Source: Candidatus Poribacteria bacterium
GTDB taxonomy: Bacteria; Poribacteria; WGA-4E; WGA-3G
Direction: 5' to 3'
Length of the DNA stretch: 64,000 nt
Assembly: GCA_958295815.1 (NCBI GenBank)
Contig: OY282374.1
Span: 950,856 to 1,014,855 of the forward strand
Shown: piece after piece, positions 16,884 to 26,210 of the stretch
Layout: every line of letters starts with the position of its first letter
How positions within the stretch are numbered: position 1 is the first letter of the stretch
Position numbers and translations under genes: made by a program
The notes under the pieces: model-generated
What the model was told of the DNA's origin: nothing
The model's input: only the letters and a program-made list of their open reading frames with translations
Databases searched by the model: none

Positions 16884-17543
16884 CTAAGTTGTGGCGGTAC
16901 GAAGTGTTTCGATGATTACTTCTGGTTGTTTGCTGCCGAAGATAGCGGTGCCTGCCACAAGGATCGTTGCACCTTGACGGATTGCGAGAGGCGCGATTTC
17001 TGTAGTAACACCACCATCGACAGAGATGTCAAGCGGATGTTTCAATTTGGGTGTTATTTGATGCAATGCTGCTATTTTTTCAAGCGCATTCTGTTGAAAG
17101 GCTTGACCCCCGAATCCGGGTTCAACGCTCATTGGTAGGACTAAGTCAATGTCTGTAAGATAAGGGATAACTGCAGAGATCGGTGTTTTCGGTGAAAGTG
17201 CCAATCCACTTTTAATTCCATGTGCTTTAATTGCAGAAATTACCGTTTCTGGGTTATCTGCGCTTTCGATGTGAAAGGTGATTATATTAGCACCAGCCGC
17301 AGCGAGTGCATCGATATACCGAAGCGGATGTGTCACCATGATATGAACATCAAAAGGAATCTGCGTTATTTGGCGTACGGCGGCGATGAAAGGCGGACTG
17401 ATACCAAAATTCGGGACGAAGTCGCCATCCATCACGTCGAAATGCAGCATATCAGCACCTGCAGCAACTATCCGTTTAACCTCTTCACCGAGGCAGCTAA
17501 AGTCGGCAGCGAGTAGCGAGGGAGCGATTTTAAGGGGCAGAAT
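16884..17543 (-). CDS. rpe: Ribulose-phosphate 3-epimerase, apparent non-AUG start
   Basis: TIM-barrel enzyme interconverting ribulose-5-phosphate and xylulose-5-phosphate. The metal/active-site motifs LHFDVMDGDFVPNFG, FDVHIMVTHP, SVEPGFGGQAF and SVDGGVTTE are present. The first in-frame ATG (17450) would remove the essential first strand; the frame continues upstream and encodes KIAPSLLAADFSCLGEEV, which matches the family N-terminus with its active-site Ser. No ATG, GTG or TTG lies there. GAGGAG is seven bases before an ATT (17543) and ten before a CTG (17540), so one of these is the likely start, giving about 219 aa. It follows the PASTA gene by 20 bp. Confidence 0.9.
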   Translation of the reverse strand: MLPLKIAPSLLAADFSCLGEEVKRIVAAGADMLHFDVMDGDFVPNFGISPPFIAAVRQITQIPFDVHIMVTHPLRYIDALAAAGANIITFHIESADNPETVISAIKAHGIKSGLALSPKTPISAVIPYLTDIDLVLPMSVEPGFGGQAFQQNALEKIAALHQITPKLKHPLDISVDGGVTTEIAPLAIRQGATILVAGTAIFGSKQPEVIIETLRTATT

Positions 17544-17563
17544 TTGTATTCTCCTCGGTTTTT

Positions 17564-18541
17564 TTAGTTATAAATCACTTCGGGTAATTTTTCTCCATCT
17601 TCGTAGATAATCACCCGTGTTTTTCCGAAAACCCGAACACCTTCTTGTTCTAAGTCGATCACTGTGCCGGGGGCGTAGGGTTGGTCTATTTCAGTGCGTT
17701 CGCCGTAGTCGTCAATTATAACAATTGTGACATGACGCGACAAAGTGCCTTCTTCACTAACAGAGTGCTTAAACGGTAGTGGTCTACCGATATTTTCAGT
17801 TGTCCCTTGTACTCCGCTAATTTCGAGAACAACCATGTCTCCGGTTTGGACCATCGCGCCAGCTGCTGGCTTATGCGTAATAATGGCACCTTGAGGGATT
17901 GTGGGATGCGAGCTATATTGCGTTTCGATCTTGAGTCCGACCCCTTCGAGTGTAGAGACGACGTCGTTAGCGGGCTGGCTTTGGAAATTTGGGAGTTGTA
18001 TAGATTGTGGTGTCGGACCGCGGCTCACCAACAAGTTGACTGGACTTCCACGCCGCTGTCCACCGCCTTCTGGGGGTGTTTGGGCAATAACGGTTCCTTG
18101 CACATAATTTTCAGAATGGACATAGGCGACCCGATTTGGACGAAATCCGGTGGCGGTAAGTGTATCAAAAGCGGAATCCTGCGATTTGCCAATAACTGAA
18201 GGGACCGGCGTTAATTCCGCACCAATACTAACTGTGATGTGAACGGGTTGATAGTACTTGATTCTGAAATTGGCTTGTGGGTTCTGTGCGACGATTTCAC
18301 CTTTTGGGGCATCGCTACTCGCTTCTTGAATACCTTTGGCGGGTCGAAGCCCGGCGTCATTGAGAATACGAATGGCGTCATAGTAGGTTTTACCGGTAAT
18401 GTTCGGTACAAGCACCTCCTCCGTCCGAACCCACCTCGGAATAACCACAAAAACAGTGAGCAAGCCGATTATGCCGAGCAGAATCAGAAGATAGAGGAGG
18501 ACCTTAAATGTAGCAAATAGGGTGTTATTAAGGCTATTCAT
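17564..18541 (-). CDS. PASTA domain membrane protein
   Basis: 325 aa. One N-terminal transmembrane helix (residues about 10-34, VLLYLLILLGIIGLLTVFVV) is followed by three PASTA repeats, beginning near VPNITGKTYYDAIRIL, VPSVIGKSQDSAFDTL and LPNFQSQPANDVVSTL, and a beta-rich tail. PASTA domains bind peptidoglycan or muropeptides in kinases and penicillin-binding proteins; no kinase domain is attached here. The ATG overlaps the fmt stop (ATGA). Conserved proximity to fmt and rpe suggests a cell-wall sensing or housekeeping role, by inference. Confidence 0.88.
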   Translation of the reverse strand: MNSLNNTLFATFKVLLYLLILLGIIGLLTVFVVIPRWVRTEEVLVPNITGKTYYDAIRILNDAGLRPAKGIQEASSDAPKGEIVAQNPQANFRIKYYQPVHITVSIGAELTPVPSVIGKSQDSAFDTLTATGFRPNRVAYVHSENYVQGTVIAQTPPEGGGQRRGSPVNLLVSRGPTPQSIQLPNFQSQPANDVVSTLEGVGLKIETQYSSHPTIPQGAIITHKPAAGAMVQTGDMVVLEISGVQGTTENIGRPLPFKHSVSEEGTLSRHVTIVIIDDYGERTEIDQPYAPGTVIDLEQEGVRVFGKTRVIIYEDGEKLPEVIYN

Positions 18542-19488
18542 GGCTGTGCTTGTTTCAGGAATTGCTCACCTGTTTGGAGTTGATAACCGTTGATAAAATC
18601 GTGTGCTTCCATCGCTTTTTTGGTGGCAGGTTGGATTTGCAGCAGTTGGAGCGTTCCTTCTCCTGTTGCGACAAGTAGTTTTTGCTTATCGGCTATTTCG
18701 AGGGTACCCGGTGGCACAGCGAGTGCCTGTGCATGTGGCTGGCAGCTAATAATTTTGAGCCGAAGATTCTCCCGAAAAAAGGTATACGCGCCTGGCCACA
18801 TTGCTGTTCCTCTCACGAGATTGTAGATAGCCGTTGCTGCTTGGTTCCAGTCGATGTGTCCGATCTCTTTTGTCAAACGTGGGGCGTGTGTCGCTTCGGC
18901 GTCGTTCTGGGGTGTCGCTGGCGGTATTGTGTTGGTTGACATTTCCGATAGTACTTGAACGAGTTGTTTTGCACCGAGAGTGGCTAACTGTTCTGTCAGC
19001 GTTAAAGCTGTATCTGTGTTTTTGATTGGGATGCGCTCGGTGCAGATAATATCGCCTGTATCTTCACCCGCATCCAATAACATAAGGGTCACACCGGTTT
19101 CAGTTTCTCCGTTGATTAATGCCCACTGAATGGGTGCAGCACCGCGATATTTTGGAAGGAGAGAAGGATGCAGGTTGATGGTCCCACATGGTGGAATGTC
19201 CAAGACTGTCTGGGGTAAAAGTTGACCGAAAGCCGCAACGACAGTTACATCGGGGGCAAGGTGTTTAAGAGTGCGCACGAAATCCGATTTTCTCACCCGT
19301 TCTGGTTGATAAATGGGTAAATTGTGTTCTGTTGCGACTTTTTTGACAGGCGGTGGGTTGAGCCGTTTCCCGCGTCCGCTTGGTCGGTCGGGTTGAGTGA
19401 CAATACCGACAAGTTCAAAATTGTGGGAGATGAGTTCTCTGAGTGCTGGAACAGCAAACTCGCTGGTACCCATAAAGAGAATACGCAT
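18538..19488 (-). CDS. fmt: Methionyl-tRNA formyltransferase
   Basis: Formylates initiator Met-tRNA with 10-formyl-THF. Seen: MRILFMGTSEFAVPALRELI, GRGKRLNPPPVKKVA, the catalytic Asn/His loop TINLHPSLLPKYRGAAPIQW, and the catalytic Asp in LMLLDAGEDTGDI, then the C-terminal OB-like tRNA domain. The frame opens 24 codons earlier, but the family starts at the MRILFMG methionine (19488), giving 316 aa, the normal length. Upstream bases are AT-rich with no strong ribosome site. Confidence 0.96.
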   Translation of the reverse strand: MRILFMGTSEFAVPALRELISHNFELVGIVTQPDRPSGRGKRLNPPPVKKVATEHNLPIYQPERVRKSDFVRTLKHLAPDVTVVAAFGQLLPQTVLDIPPCGTINLHPSLLPKYRGAAPIQWALINGETETGVTLMLLDAGEDTGDIICTERIPIKNTDTALTLTEQLATLGAKQLVQVLSEMSTNTIPPATPQNDAEATHAPRLTKEIGHIDWNQAATAIYNLVRGTAMWPGAYTFFRENLRLKIISCQPHAQALAVPPGTLEIADKQKLLVATGEGTLQLLQIQPATKKAMEAHDFINGYQLQTGEQFLKQAQP

Positions 19489-19679
19489 TATGTTTTTTAT
19501 TATTAACTTTTTAGTCCGCTTTCCTCCGTTGTTGAAAACGGGTTTCTGGCGGAGTGGCATTAGGTTGGTAACATACGGATCCCCTTGTTTTTCTTACTCT
19601 TAAGAAAGGGATTGTAAATTAAAAGACCTTCCATTTTCGGACAACTGACGAAAATGAGCGAGGCACCATTGTTAAAAAA

Positions 19680-20240
19680 TCAAAAACGAATTTGAATGAG
19701 AGGTATAGTTAAACCGGCAGCGGGTTCGCGTGCCCATCTGTTCAGTTCCTTATTTATGGTGTCTTGTGGAGACCTATTTCTATATCTTGCTGTGTATGGA
19801 TTGGTATTGGACAGACGAGCGATTGGTCCTTCTATAGGCTGTTCCTCTTCGGGCAGTGGAGGTGTTGTTCGTTCTGGAATACGTGGTGCGGACCGGTCTA
19901 CGTTGCGGGTATGTAGCCAATCCCATATCCCGATGAACATGGATAAGGAAACCGCACCGACCCCGATTATTCGGAAGTCTTGGGGCGACAACTCGGGCGC
20001 GAATTGATTTGAGGTGTACATTTTTATTCCACGTACAACCACATAACTGTGAATAGCAGTGAATGGAACGGAACTCAAGGTAATAATCTCAAACCGGCGT
20101 AGCGCGCTTTCGCTATAGACTTCTGGTTCTTCTTGTGTTTGCTGTCCTGGAGGTGTGGCCGTAAATTGTGCTTTTGCGTCAGGAACAAGCAGAAAGACGA
20201 CTAAGTTAAGCACAAGTAGTTGAATAGTAAATTTATACAT
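19680..20240 (-). CDS. Exported or membrane protein of unknown function
   Basis: 186 aa. Signal peptide or anchor TIQLLVLNLVVFLLVPDAKA, a Gln/Glu/Pro-rich linker, a hydrophobic stretch near IITLSSVPFTAIHSYVVVRG, a second one, IIGVGAVSLSMFIGIWDWL, and a Pro-rich basic tail. The frame opens 40 codons earlier, overlapping lspA; AGGA upstream of ATG 20240 and a clean signal peptide favour that start. It follows lspA by 76 bp. No family recognised. Confidence 0.7.
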   Translation of the reverse strand: MYKFTIQLLVLNLVVFLLVPDAKAQFTATPPGQQTQEEPEVYSESALRRFEIITLSSVPFTAIHSYVVVRGIKMYTSNQFAPELSPQDFRIIGVGAVSLSMFIGIWDWLHTRNVDRSAPRIPERTTPPLPEEEQPIEGPIARLSNTNPYTARYRNRSPQDTINKELNRWAREPAAGLTIPLIQIRF

Positions 20241-20316
20241 ACGTCCTATTCCTAAACAAAAAGTAATTTTGAATTTCTTAAGAGGCTCACGAGCCTGTTT
20301 CTGCATTTCCAGAAAG

Positions 20317-20832
20317 TCAACTTTGATAGTTGTCGTTACGGTTGCGGAAAAGATAAACAATCAGCATGCCTGCCCCTATACACACTGAAACATCAGCGAT
20401 GTTAAAGGTTGGCCAAAACAGGCCTTGGCTTGCTATGCCGAATTGGAGGAAATCAACGACTTCACCCAAACGAATCCGGTCAATGAAATTACCGATAGCA
20501 CCGCCGAGCAGAAAGCCGAGTGAGATTTGCATCCAGCGACTCTCTCTGAATCGAAGATAATATGCAAAGATGAAGGCTAAGGCGGCGATGGTAATCAAAA
20601 TAAGTAAGATTCTGTGTCCGGCGAGCACACCGAAAGCCGCTCCAGTATTTCTGTCGTGTCGGAGATTGAAGAACCCCGGGATGATCGGAATTACTTCTGT
20701 AATTTGAGTGATATAGATTTGAACGAGCCATTTGCTGCCCCAATCGAGTATTAGCACTGGAATCGCTACGGCAATCATAGGGATAGCAGTTTGCCAGTTA
20801 GATTGTTGTTTAGGCTTCTGCGTTGTTGACAT
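20317..20832 (-). CDS. lspA: Lipoprotein signal peptidase
   Basis: Inner-membrane aspartic peptidase that cleaves prolipoproteins before the lipidated Cys. Four helices; the two catalytic Asp motifs GGAIGNFIDRI and FNIADVSVCIGAG are present, plus LDWGSKWLV and RNTGAAFGVLAGH. GGGAGG lies nine bases before ATG 20832 (171 aa), which is better than the ATG 11 codons upstream. It overlaps the 3' end of the IleS-like gene, the usual ileS-lspA coupling. Confidence 0.96.
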   Translation of the reverse strand: MSTTQKPKQQSNWQTAIPMIAVAIPVLILDWGSKWLVQIYITQITEVIPIIPGFFNLRHDRNTGAAFGVLAGHRILLILITIAALAFIFAYYLRFRESRWMQISLGFLLGGAIGNFIDRIRLGEVVDFLQFGIASQGLFWPTFNIADVSVCIGAGMLIVYLFRNRNDNYQS

Positions 20833-23566
20833 TTTTGAGTGCCTCCCATTCCGCTTTTGCATCATTTTTCTTCGTGCGGGAAGCCCGCAGGCTTTGCCTG
20901 ATGGCAGGTGACACTGAATGCCAGTTCTTTTGAAAAATGCTGTGGTTATCGGTTTCGTTATTTGCAGAAATCAGACGATAAAAATGTTCTGCCAAAAAGG
21001 GTGTCAATGGCGCGAAGCGTTGAAGAAGTGCTACGCTGATTTGGGCAAGCGTGCCTTGCGCTGCGTGAAGAGTTGTGGCATCTCGGGATTCTATTGAACG
21101 GACATAGAATCCAAGGTCTTCTTCACAGAAATTGGTTAACATTTTCCACATTTCATAAAAATGTCCATTTTCATAAACTTGCTCTACCTCTTGCAAAAGT
21201 TCAGCAGTAACCATTGTGACGAGTGCATCGATAGTGAGATTCTTGTCGACAGTTGGGTTGTCGTCCGGTGTTGCGAGATTCGGTTCTGTAGGAGTACTCG
21301 GAAGACGAGTATAATCTGGATCGACTTTCTGTCCACTACCGGTAGTGCTTTGCCAATCGGCTGTGTCCGTTTCCATGGAATCGGGTTGCCGGTCAATTTT
21401 GTCACCGTCTTGATTTTTAGTATTGGTGTGTCCCTTATCCTCTTCATCAAGGCGAAATTCGTAGAGGAGGACACTAATGTGATCTAATAAGGCTTGTAGT
21501 TTCTGATATTCGGTTAAGTGGTTTTCCGCAATTTTCTCAAGGCGTTGCTGAGTAACCTGTTGTGTGCTTAAATTGGGTGTTATAGCGACGAGGCGCGATA
21601 CGTCTGCTGGATATTTTTTCAAGAAGGTGTCTTCAATCTCAATTTCGCTACCAATTTTTGGCATTACATTAAGTTTTAGTTGCTTAAAAGGTTGACTTTC
21701 TTTAATTGGACGGCTTCTGGTCAGTGCGGCGGAAATGGCACTAATTTCAGCTAACCATTTTATCCATTTAGAATCGCTGGGGCTTGGTTGTGGGACAAAC
21801 ATGACGCTGGTTGAACCGCCGAGTGCTTTCTTAAAATCGGAGTTGTCAATAATTTGGAGTAAGTTCGCAAAATGTCCGTCAATGAGTGTAGCTTCTTTTC
21901 GAAATTCGCTTGAATCGCAGTTCGAACAGTGCGTATCGGTGGGTAAAAGCTCTTCAACGCTTAATCGGAACCAAGATTCAAACCCGCGTTGAATAGAATT
22001 CCGGATAGCACTCAGTGTATTTTTATCAGTAAGCGGTTCATCGCATTGGTCGCAGAGAAGGATTGGTAGTGGCATTCCCCATTGGCGTTGTGCAGAGACT
22101 TGCAAACCCTTAAAATTCAGAACAGCATTTCGGACATCGGCAATATGTTTGTGTTCGGGGTCTCCATAATTGTCCCAATGGTCTTGGGCGTTAAGCAACT
22201 GGACGGTTGTGTGATTATCTGAGATAGAAAATACCCATTTTGAACATGGTCGGAAAACTGCTAATTCCTTGCAACGGGGACAATGTGGTTCCTGCCGCTC
22301 TTCGTTGTATGTCTTCAGGAGGTATTCGAATCTTTTCAGCTGGGGGACAATATACCTTTCAGCATCAAATAGATGTAAGCCACACAGTTGTCCTGCTTCT
22401 TCTGTCAGTCTTCCGGTTTCGTCGAAAACGGGTGTGAAAGATATTTTTAATTCTTGTGCGATATCGTAGCTGAGTTGATCGTGTGCTGGGTTTAGGGGCA
22501 GAATCCCAGATTTTAGGAGCGATGCTGATTGCGAATTCGGGGCATTTTCGACGATAGGTTTAGAGATGAGTGTAATCTTTAAGTCTTTTGATGGAAAGAG
22601 TGGGTGTGCTACGGTGTACTGTGTAAGTTCATCCACTTTAATTTCTTTAATACGTTTAGGGCGTCGCTGCCTTTTGGCAAGGCGCTGACAAAAATCTTTC
22701 AGTTGCGGTTCCGCAAAAAGGAGAAACTCACCGGCGAATTGGGTGAGCCAATAAGTAGTATTCTCATTAATCCCGAGTGCAGTAGTTCCCACTATTTCTG
22801 GGATGTATGGCAGTTGCGCAGCGAAGAATACATTAGTGCCAAATTCCTCTAAACCGACATTGAAGGGAAACTTTACATAGCCGTTTAAGGTTTTTGTCGG
22901 CATTTGTATGAGATTTGCTTCGTTAAGCGGGGTTGTGCATTTAGAGCACCATGGACTGAGCTGAGGGAGATCGTGGAGGTAGTCGGAATCTCGTAATCGG
23001 CTGATAAGAGCGATGAGTCTTGCCTCTTGCCGGGATTCAAGGGTTTTCTGTGAGTTATCCCAGTCAGCGAATATACCGAGTTGATGGAATTTTTGTTTCT
23101 GGATTTCTAATTCCTGTTTGTGGCGTGCCCGGCATCGTTTCCGAAGAACAGATAGTTTGATTGGAGCCTTGGATTTTGCTGCTGCAATGACTTGTTCTTC
23201 AATCCAAAGCGGATAGGTTTCCCAGGCGGGGACGTATGTGACTTGATGTCCGCGCATTAACTCGGCTTTGAGAAAAATGTCCTGACAAATCTTTCTACAA
23301 AGCGTGTCAAGGGTTAATAGGTGAACAGGGGTAGGCATCTCACGAAGGACATAAGCTTGGGTTTCAGAGGGGGGCTGCGTCTGCTTCGCCTTTACATTTG
23401 CTGTGTTAGCTTTTTTGTTCACTATGGAGTAAATATTGGCGTTTGCCCAGGTGTCAAGAATCGCTTTTTCTCGTGTTTGGTCCGTCAACTGGTCGTTCTC
23501 TGATACCTTGACTGCTTTGCCTTGTTTACGTGTCGCGCTTTTTGGGGAGGAAGTTCCTTTTTTCAT
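20810..23566 (-). CDS. Degenerate isoleucyl-tRNA synthetase homologue lacking HIGH and KMSKS
   Basis: 918 aa, alignable end to end with IleS by eye: the ELMRGHQVTYVPAW stretch matches RGY.VPYVPGW; SPWCSKCTTPLNEANL (C207, C210) matches the W.P.C.TALAEAE block; PHCPRCKELAVFRP (C429, C432), SAQRQWGMPLPILLC (about 491-505) and HCSNCDSSEFRKE (C547, C550) also match. The HIGH region reads PTPVHLLTLDTLC (78-90) and WDCHGLPIE reads WETYPLWIE. The KMSKS loop is LNVMPKIGSE (about 632-641). The editing threonine motif is missing too. An acidic low-complexity linker lies near 700-790, before a tRNA-binding-like helical domain. Position (yggS-proC-yggT-here-lspA) is the classical ileS locus. The open frame argues for function; tRNA charging is unlikely. 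Confidence 0.85.
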   Translation of the reverse strand: MKKGTSSPKSATRKQGKAVKVSENDQLTDQTREKAILDTWANANIYSIVNKKANTANVKAKQTQPPSETQAYVLREMPTPVHLLTLDTLCRKICQDIFLKAELMRGHQVTYVPAWETYPLWIEEQVIAAAKSKAPIKLSVLRKRCRARHKQELEIQKQKFHQLGIFADWDNSQKTLESRQEARLIALISRLRDSDYLHDLPQLSPWCSKCTTPLNEANLIQMPTKTLNGYVKFPFNVGLEEFGTNVFFAAQLPYIPEIVGTTALGINENTTYWLTQFAGEFLLFAEPQLKDFCQRLAKRQRRPKRIKEIKVDELTQYTVAHPLFPSKDLKITLISKPIVENAPNSQSASLLKSGILPLNPAHDQLSYDIAQELKISFTPVFDETGRLTEEAGQLCGLHLFDAERYIVPQLKRFEYLLKTYNEERQEPHCPRCKELAVFRPCSKWVFSISDNHTTVQLLNAQDHWDNYGDPEHKHIADVRNAVLNFKGLQVSAQRQWGMPLPILLCDQCDEPLTDKNTLSAIRNSIQRGFESWFRLSVEELLPTDTHCSNCDSSEFRKEATLIDGHFANLLQIIDNSDFKKALGGSTSVMFVPQPSPSDSKWIKWLAEISAISAALTRSRPIKESQPFKQLKLNVMPKIGSEIEIEDTFLKKYPADVSRLVAITPNLSTQQVTQQRLEKIAENHLTEYQKLQALLDHISVLLYEFRLDEEDKGHTNTKNQDGDKIDRQPDSMETDTADWQSTTGSGQKVDPDYTRLPSTPTEPNLATPDDNPTVDKNLTIDALVTMVTAELLQEVEQVYENGHFYEMWKMLTNFCEEDLGFYVRSIESRDATTLHAAQGTLAQISVALLQRFAPLTPFLAEHFYRLISANNETDNHSIFQKNWHSVSPAIRQSLRASRTKKNDAKAEWEALKNVNNAEA

Positions 23567-23695
23567 AATTTTCGTACTATTGCCTCTGAAGCACTTACCG
23601 TTTTAGCGAACGGATTTCTGGTGAGGTGCCATTGTGTTCATACGGGTTGCCTCTCAGTTTTTAGCTCCATCAAGCGGATTACGACATCCATCTGT

Positions 23696-23962
23696 TTATG
23701 GCAAAAGCATCCTATTCAAGATCATTAGCAGAATAATCACCACAAAAGGTGAAATGTCGATACCAAGATTCCGGGACATCGGTCCGAGTGCTCTACGAAC
23801 GGGGTTCAGGACTGGATCCACTATGCGATTCGTCAACCAATAGATTCGCAAAACGGTTGAATTTCGCGTGCTAAAAACGATCCAGGAAAGAATGGCATTT
23901 GCTATAATGATGAACATATAAATTTCAATCAGTTGACTGAGAATCCAAGCCAGTAGGTCCAT
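23696..23962 (-). CDS. yggT: YggT family membrane protein
   Basis: Small integral membrane protein of the YggT/YlmG family: two hydrophobic segments separated by the conserved IYWLTNRIVDPVLNPVRRAL...IDISPFVVIILL block. Members are linked to cell division, osmotic stress and envelope maintenance. ATG 23962 (MDLLAWILSQLIEIYMF) gives the usual N-terminus; a TTG at 23986 is the alternative. It lies directly after proC, as in many bacteria. Confidence 0.9.
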   Translation of the reverse strand: MDLLAWILSQLIEIYMFIIIANAILSWIVFSTRNSTVLRIYWLTNRIVDPVLNPVRRALGPMSRNLGIDISPFVVIILLMILNRMLLP

Positions 23963-23988
23963 AAGTTTCGTCTTGTTGTTTTCCAATC

Positions 23989-24801
23989 TTAAGTCTTACC
24001 AAGTTCTTTCGCGCGTTCAGTTGCAGCGAGAATAGCTTCGGTAAGCGTTGCTCTTAAGCCTCCTTTTTCCAAAGCATGAAGCCCAGCAGCGGTTGTACCA
24101 CCCGGTGTTGTGACACGATTCTTCAGAACTGCAGGATGTTCCTGCGTTTCAGTTAACATTGTTGCTGCACCTAATACAGTATGGGTTGCGAGTTTTTGTG
24201 CATCTGTCCGAGGTAATCCGACATGGACACCGGCATCAGCTAATGCTTCGATAAAGAGTGCCACATAGGCGGGTCCACTTCCACTTACACCCGTGACAGC
24301 GTCAAGATGACTTTCATCCATTACTATGGAGGTGCCACAAGCGTTGAAAATTTTCTGTGCTGTTGAGAGGTGTTCTGCGTTCGCTGCGCTACCTGTTGTT
24401 AGCACGGATATGGCTTCCCCGACTGAAGCCGCAATATTGGGCATCACTCGAACAACGGCAGGTACAGTCTCAAAATAGGATTCAAGTGTTGTTGTTGTCA
24501 CGCCAGCAGCGATACTAATAAGTGATTGTGATGTTGATAGATTGCACGCGACTTGTGGCAGGATGTGGGGAACAGCTCCTGGCGGTACTGCACAGAGAAT
24601 CACGTCGGTTTTTTCTACCAAAGTGGCAATATCTTCTACTGCATTAGTGCCTTTTTCATCGCAGAGCTGCTTTACGAGGAGGGTGTCCAGGTCGGTAACC
24701 CAAATTCGCTGGGCAGGAAATACCGTGTCAGCAATACTTCGGACAATGATACCGCCCATTTTTCCAATGCCAATTACACCTAATCGAAGGTCTTCTGCCA
24801 C
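23989..24801 (-). CDS. proC: Pyrroline-5-carboxylate reductase
   Basis: Last step of proline synthesis (NADPH reduction of P5C). Rossmann motif LRLGVIGIGKMGGIIV at the N-terminus, VMPNIAASVGEAISVL, SGSGPAYVALFIEALADAGV, and TPGGTTAAGLHALE near the end. The frame opens 44 codons upstream, but GAGG lies eight bases before a GTG at 24801, placing the Rossmann strand right at the start and giving the normal length of 270 aa. Confidence 0.95.
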   Translation of the reverse strand: MAEDLRLGVIGIGKMGGIIVRSIADTVFPAQRIWVTDLDTLLVKQLCDEKGTNAVEDIATLVEKTDVILCAVPPGAVPHILPQVACNLSTSQSLISIAAGVTTTTLESYFETVPAVVRVMPNIAASVGEAISVLTTGSAANAEHLSTAQKIFNACGTSIVMDESHLDAVTGVSGSGPAYVALFIEALADAGVHVGLPRTDAQKLATHTVLGAATMLTETQEHPAVLKNRVTTPGGTTAAGLHALEKGGLRATLTEAILAATERAKELGKT

Positions 24802-24862
24802 TTCTTTTTCCTCAAGAGATTTCCAGTGCCTGTGTAGTCCACTTGGCATCGGAAATTGAAAC

Positions 24863-25588
24863 TTACCCTGAAAGACCGAAGATTGCCCTACCGATTCTAA
24901 TGAGGTTCGCCCCCTCTTCAATAGCAACCTCAAAATCGTTGGTCATTCCCATTGAAAGATATTGCATACTAACACCAGGGAACTTTTGGGCTTCTATCTT
25001 TTCAGCAAGCGATCTGAGTAAAGCAAATGCAGGACGGTTTGCGTCGGGTGAAGGACTTAACTGTCCCATCGTCATCAATCCGACAATGTGTGCTGTCGGA
25101 TATGCCTGTGCATTTTCCATGAATTCAAGTAAATCATCTGCATCTAACCCGTGTTTACTTACCTCACGGGTTGTATTTACCTGAATTAAAACATCTGTCT
25201 GTTGTGCGCGTTCTTCGGAGCGGCGTGCTATCTCTGCTAAGAGCCGCAAACTGTCTACTGAGTGAATCAGCGAGAACATGTCTAATGCCGTTTTGACTTT
25301 ATTTCTTTGCAAGTGTCCAATGAGATGCCAACGGCATGTTTTCTCGGTAGACACAACAGCTGTGGTGTCTACGACTGAATTTACCACCGCATACTTCTGT
25401 TGGGCTTCCTGTACTCGATTTTCACCGATATCTGTAACACCTGCGGTAAGAGCTGTCTGCATTTCTTGGACTGAACGTCCTTTTGTAACGACAACAAGTC
25501 CTATTGAATCTGGTGTGCGATTACTCCGTGCCGCGGCATTGGTGATGCGTTGGTTGATACTGGAAAGGTTGTTGGCAATTGCATTCAA
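24863..25588 (-). CDS. yggS: YggS family PLP homeostasis protein
   Basis: PLP-binding fold-type III barrel (241 aa), involved in pyridoxal-phosphate homeostasis. The PLP Lys sits in LVVVTKGRS; further family motifs are IGENRVQEAQQKY, WHLIGHLQRNKVK, VNTTREVSKHG, GLMTMGQ, and SMGMTNDFEVAIEEGANLIR with IGRAIFG. An insertion VVNSVVDTTAVVSTEKTC precedes the WHLIGHLQ motif. Genomic neighbours proC and yggT are the usual ones. Confidence 0.95.
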   Translation of the reverse strand: MNAIANNLSSINQRITNAAARSNRTPDSIGLVVVTKGRSVQEMQTALTAGVTDIGENRVQEAQQKYAVVNSVVDTTAVVSTEKTCRWHLIGHLQRNKVKTALDMFSLIHSVDSLRLLAEIARRSEERAQQTDVLIQVNTTREVSKHGLDADDLLEFMENAQAYPTAHIVGLMTMGQLSPSPDANRPAFALLRSLAEKIEAQKFPGVSMQYLSMGMTNDFEVAIEEGANLIRIGRAIFGLSG

Positions 25589-25656
25589 TTGGCATACCCT
25601 TACGTGATCCTATAAATCACTATTCGATTCCGGAGTTGTTCGATTAAAAGGATGTG

Positions 25657-25959
25657 TCAGTCTGCGGGATTGTCTGTCAATTGCGGATCGGAATTATCTT
25701 CTGGTTGCCGGTGTACATCCAAAGGTTTATTTGTAAAGAAAAGTATACCTATAACTGCAACTAAGACCGCTATGCCAACAATACCGACCCCTACTGCTAT
25801 AGTATATGTCGCTTCCGTATAAATCTGTGTGACTTGAACCGCGCTCGCATTTTCGGACAAGACCACTTGATACTTACGAGGATGGTAACCACCCAGTATA
25901 ATAAAAACAAATCCAATAATACCTATAACGATTGATAACGCCGTGAAGAAGGCGCGCAT
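25657..25959 (-). CDS. Small two-helix membrane protein
   Basis: 100 aa with helices at about residues 5-26 (FTALSIVIGIIGFVFIILGG) and 52-75 (TIAVGVGIVGIAVLVAVIGI), separated by a polar loop, and a short acidic Asp/Pro-rich tail. No family recognised. It lies between pgeF and yggS, a place often held by envelope or division genes. Confidence 0.65.
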   Translation of the reverse strand: MRAFFTALSIVIGIIGFVFIILGGYHPRKYQVVLSENASAVQVTQIYTEATYTIAVGVGIVGIAVLVAVIGILFFTNKPLDVHRQPEDNSDPQLTDNPAD

Positions 25960-26210
25960 TTTCAGTTTCCTCGAGTGTATACCAAACTGCTGTCTAACAA
26001 CAATTTTAATAAGAGGTTATTGCACCTAATACGTTGGAGCATATGGGAAAAATAACGTTCTAGATAGGCGTTAAGTTACGTTTGCAGGTGGTTCTGGAAA
26101 GCTTTCCCTCCATTGTGTGGTATCTCTATATGTCTATTAATAATACAATATTTTTGGACAGAATGCAAATTTTTCGTTAGAACCCCGAATAGACTGGTAC
26201 TGAATAATTA

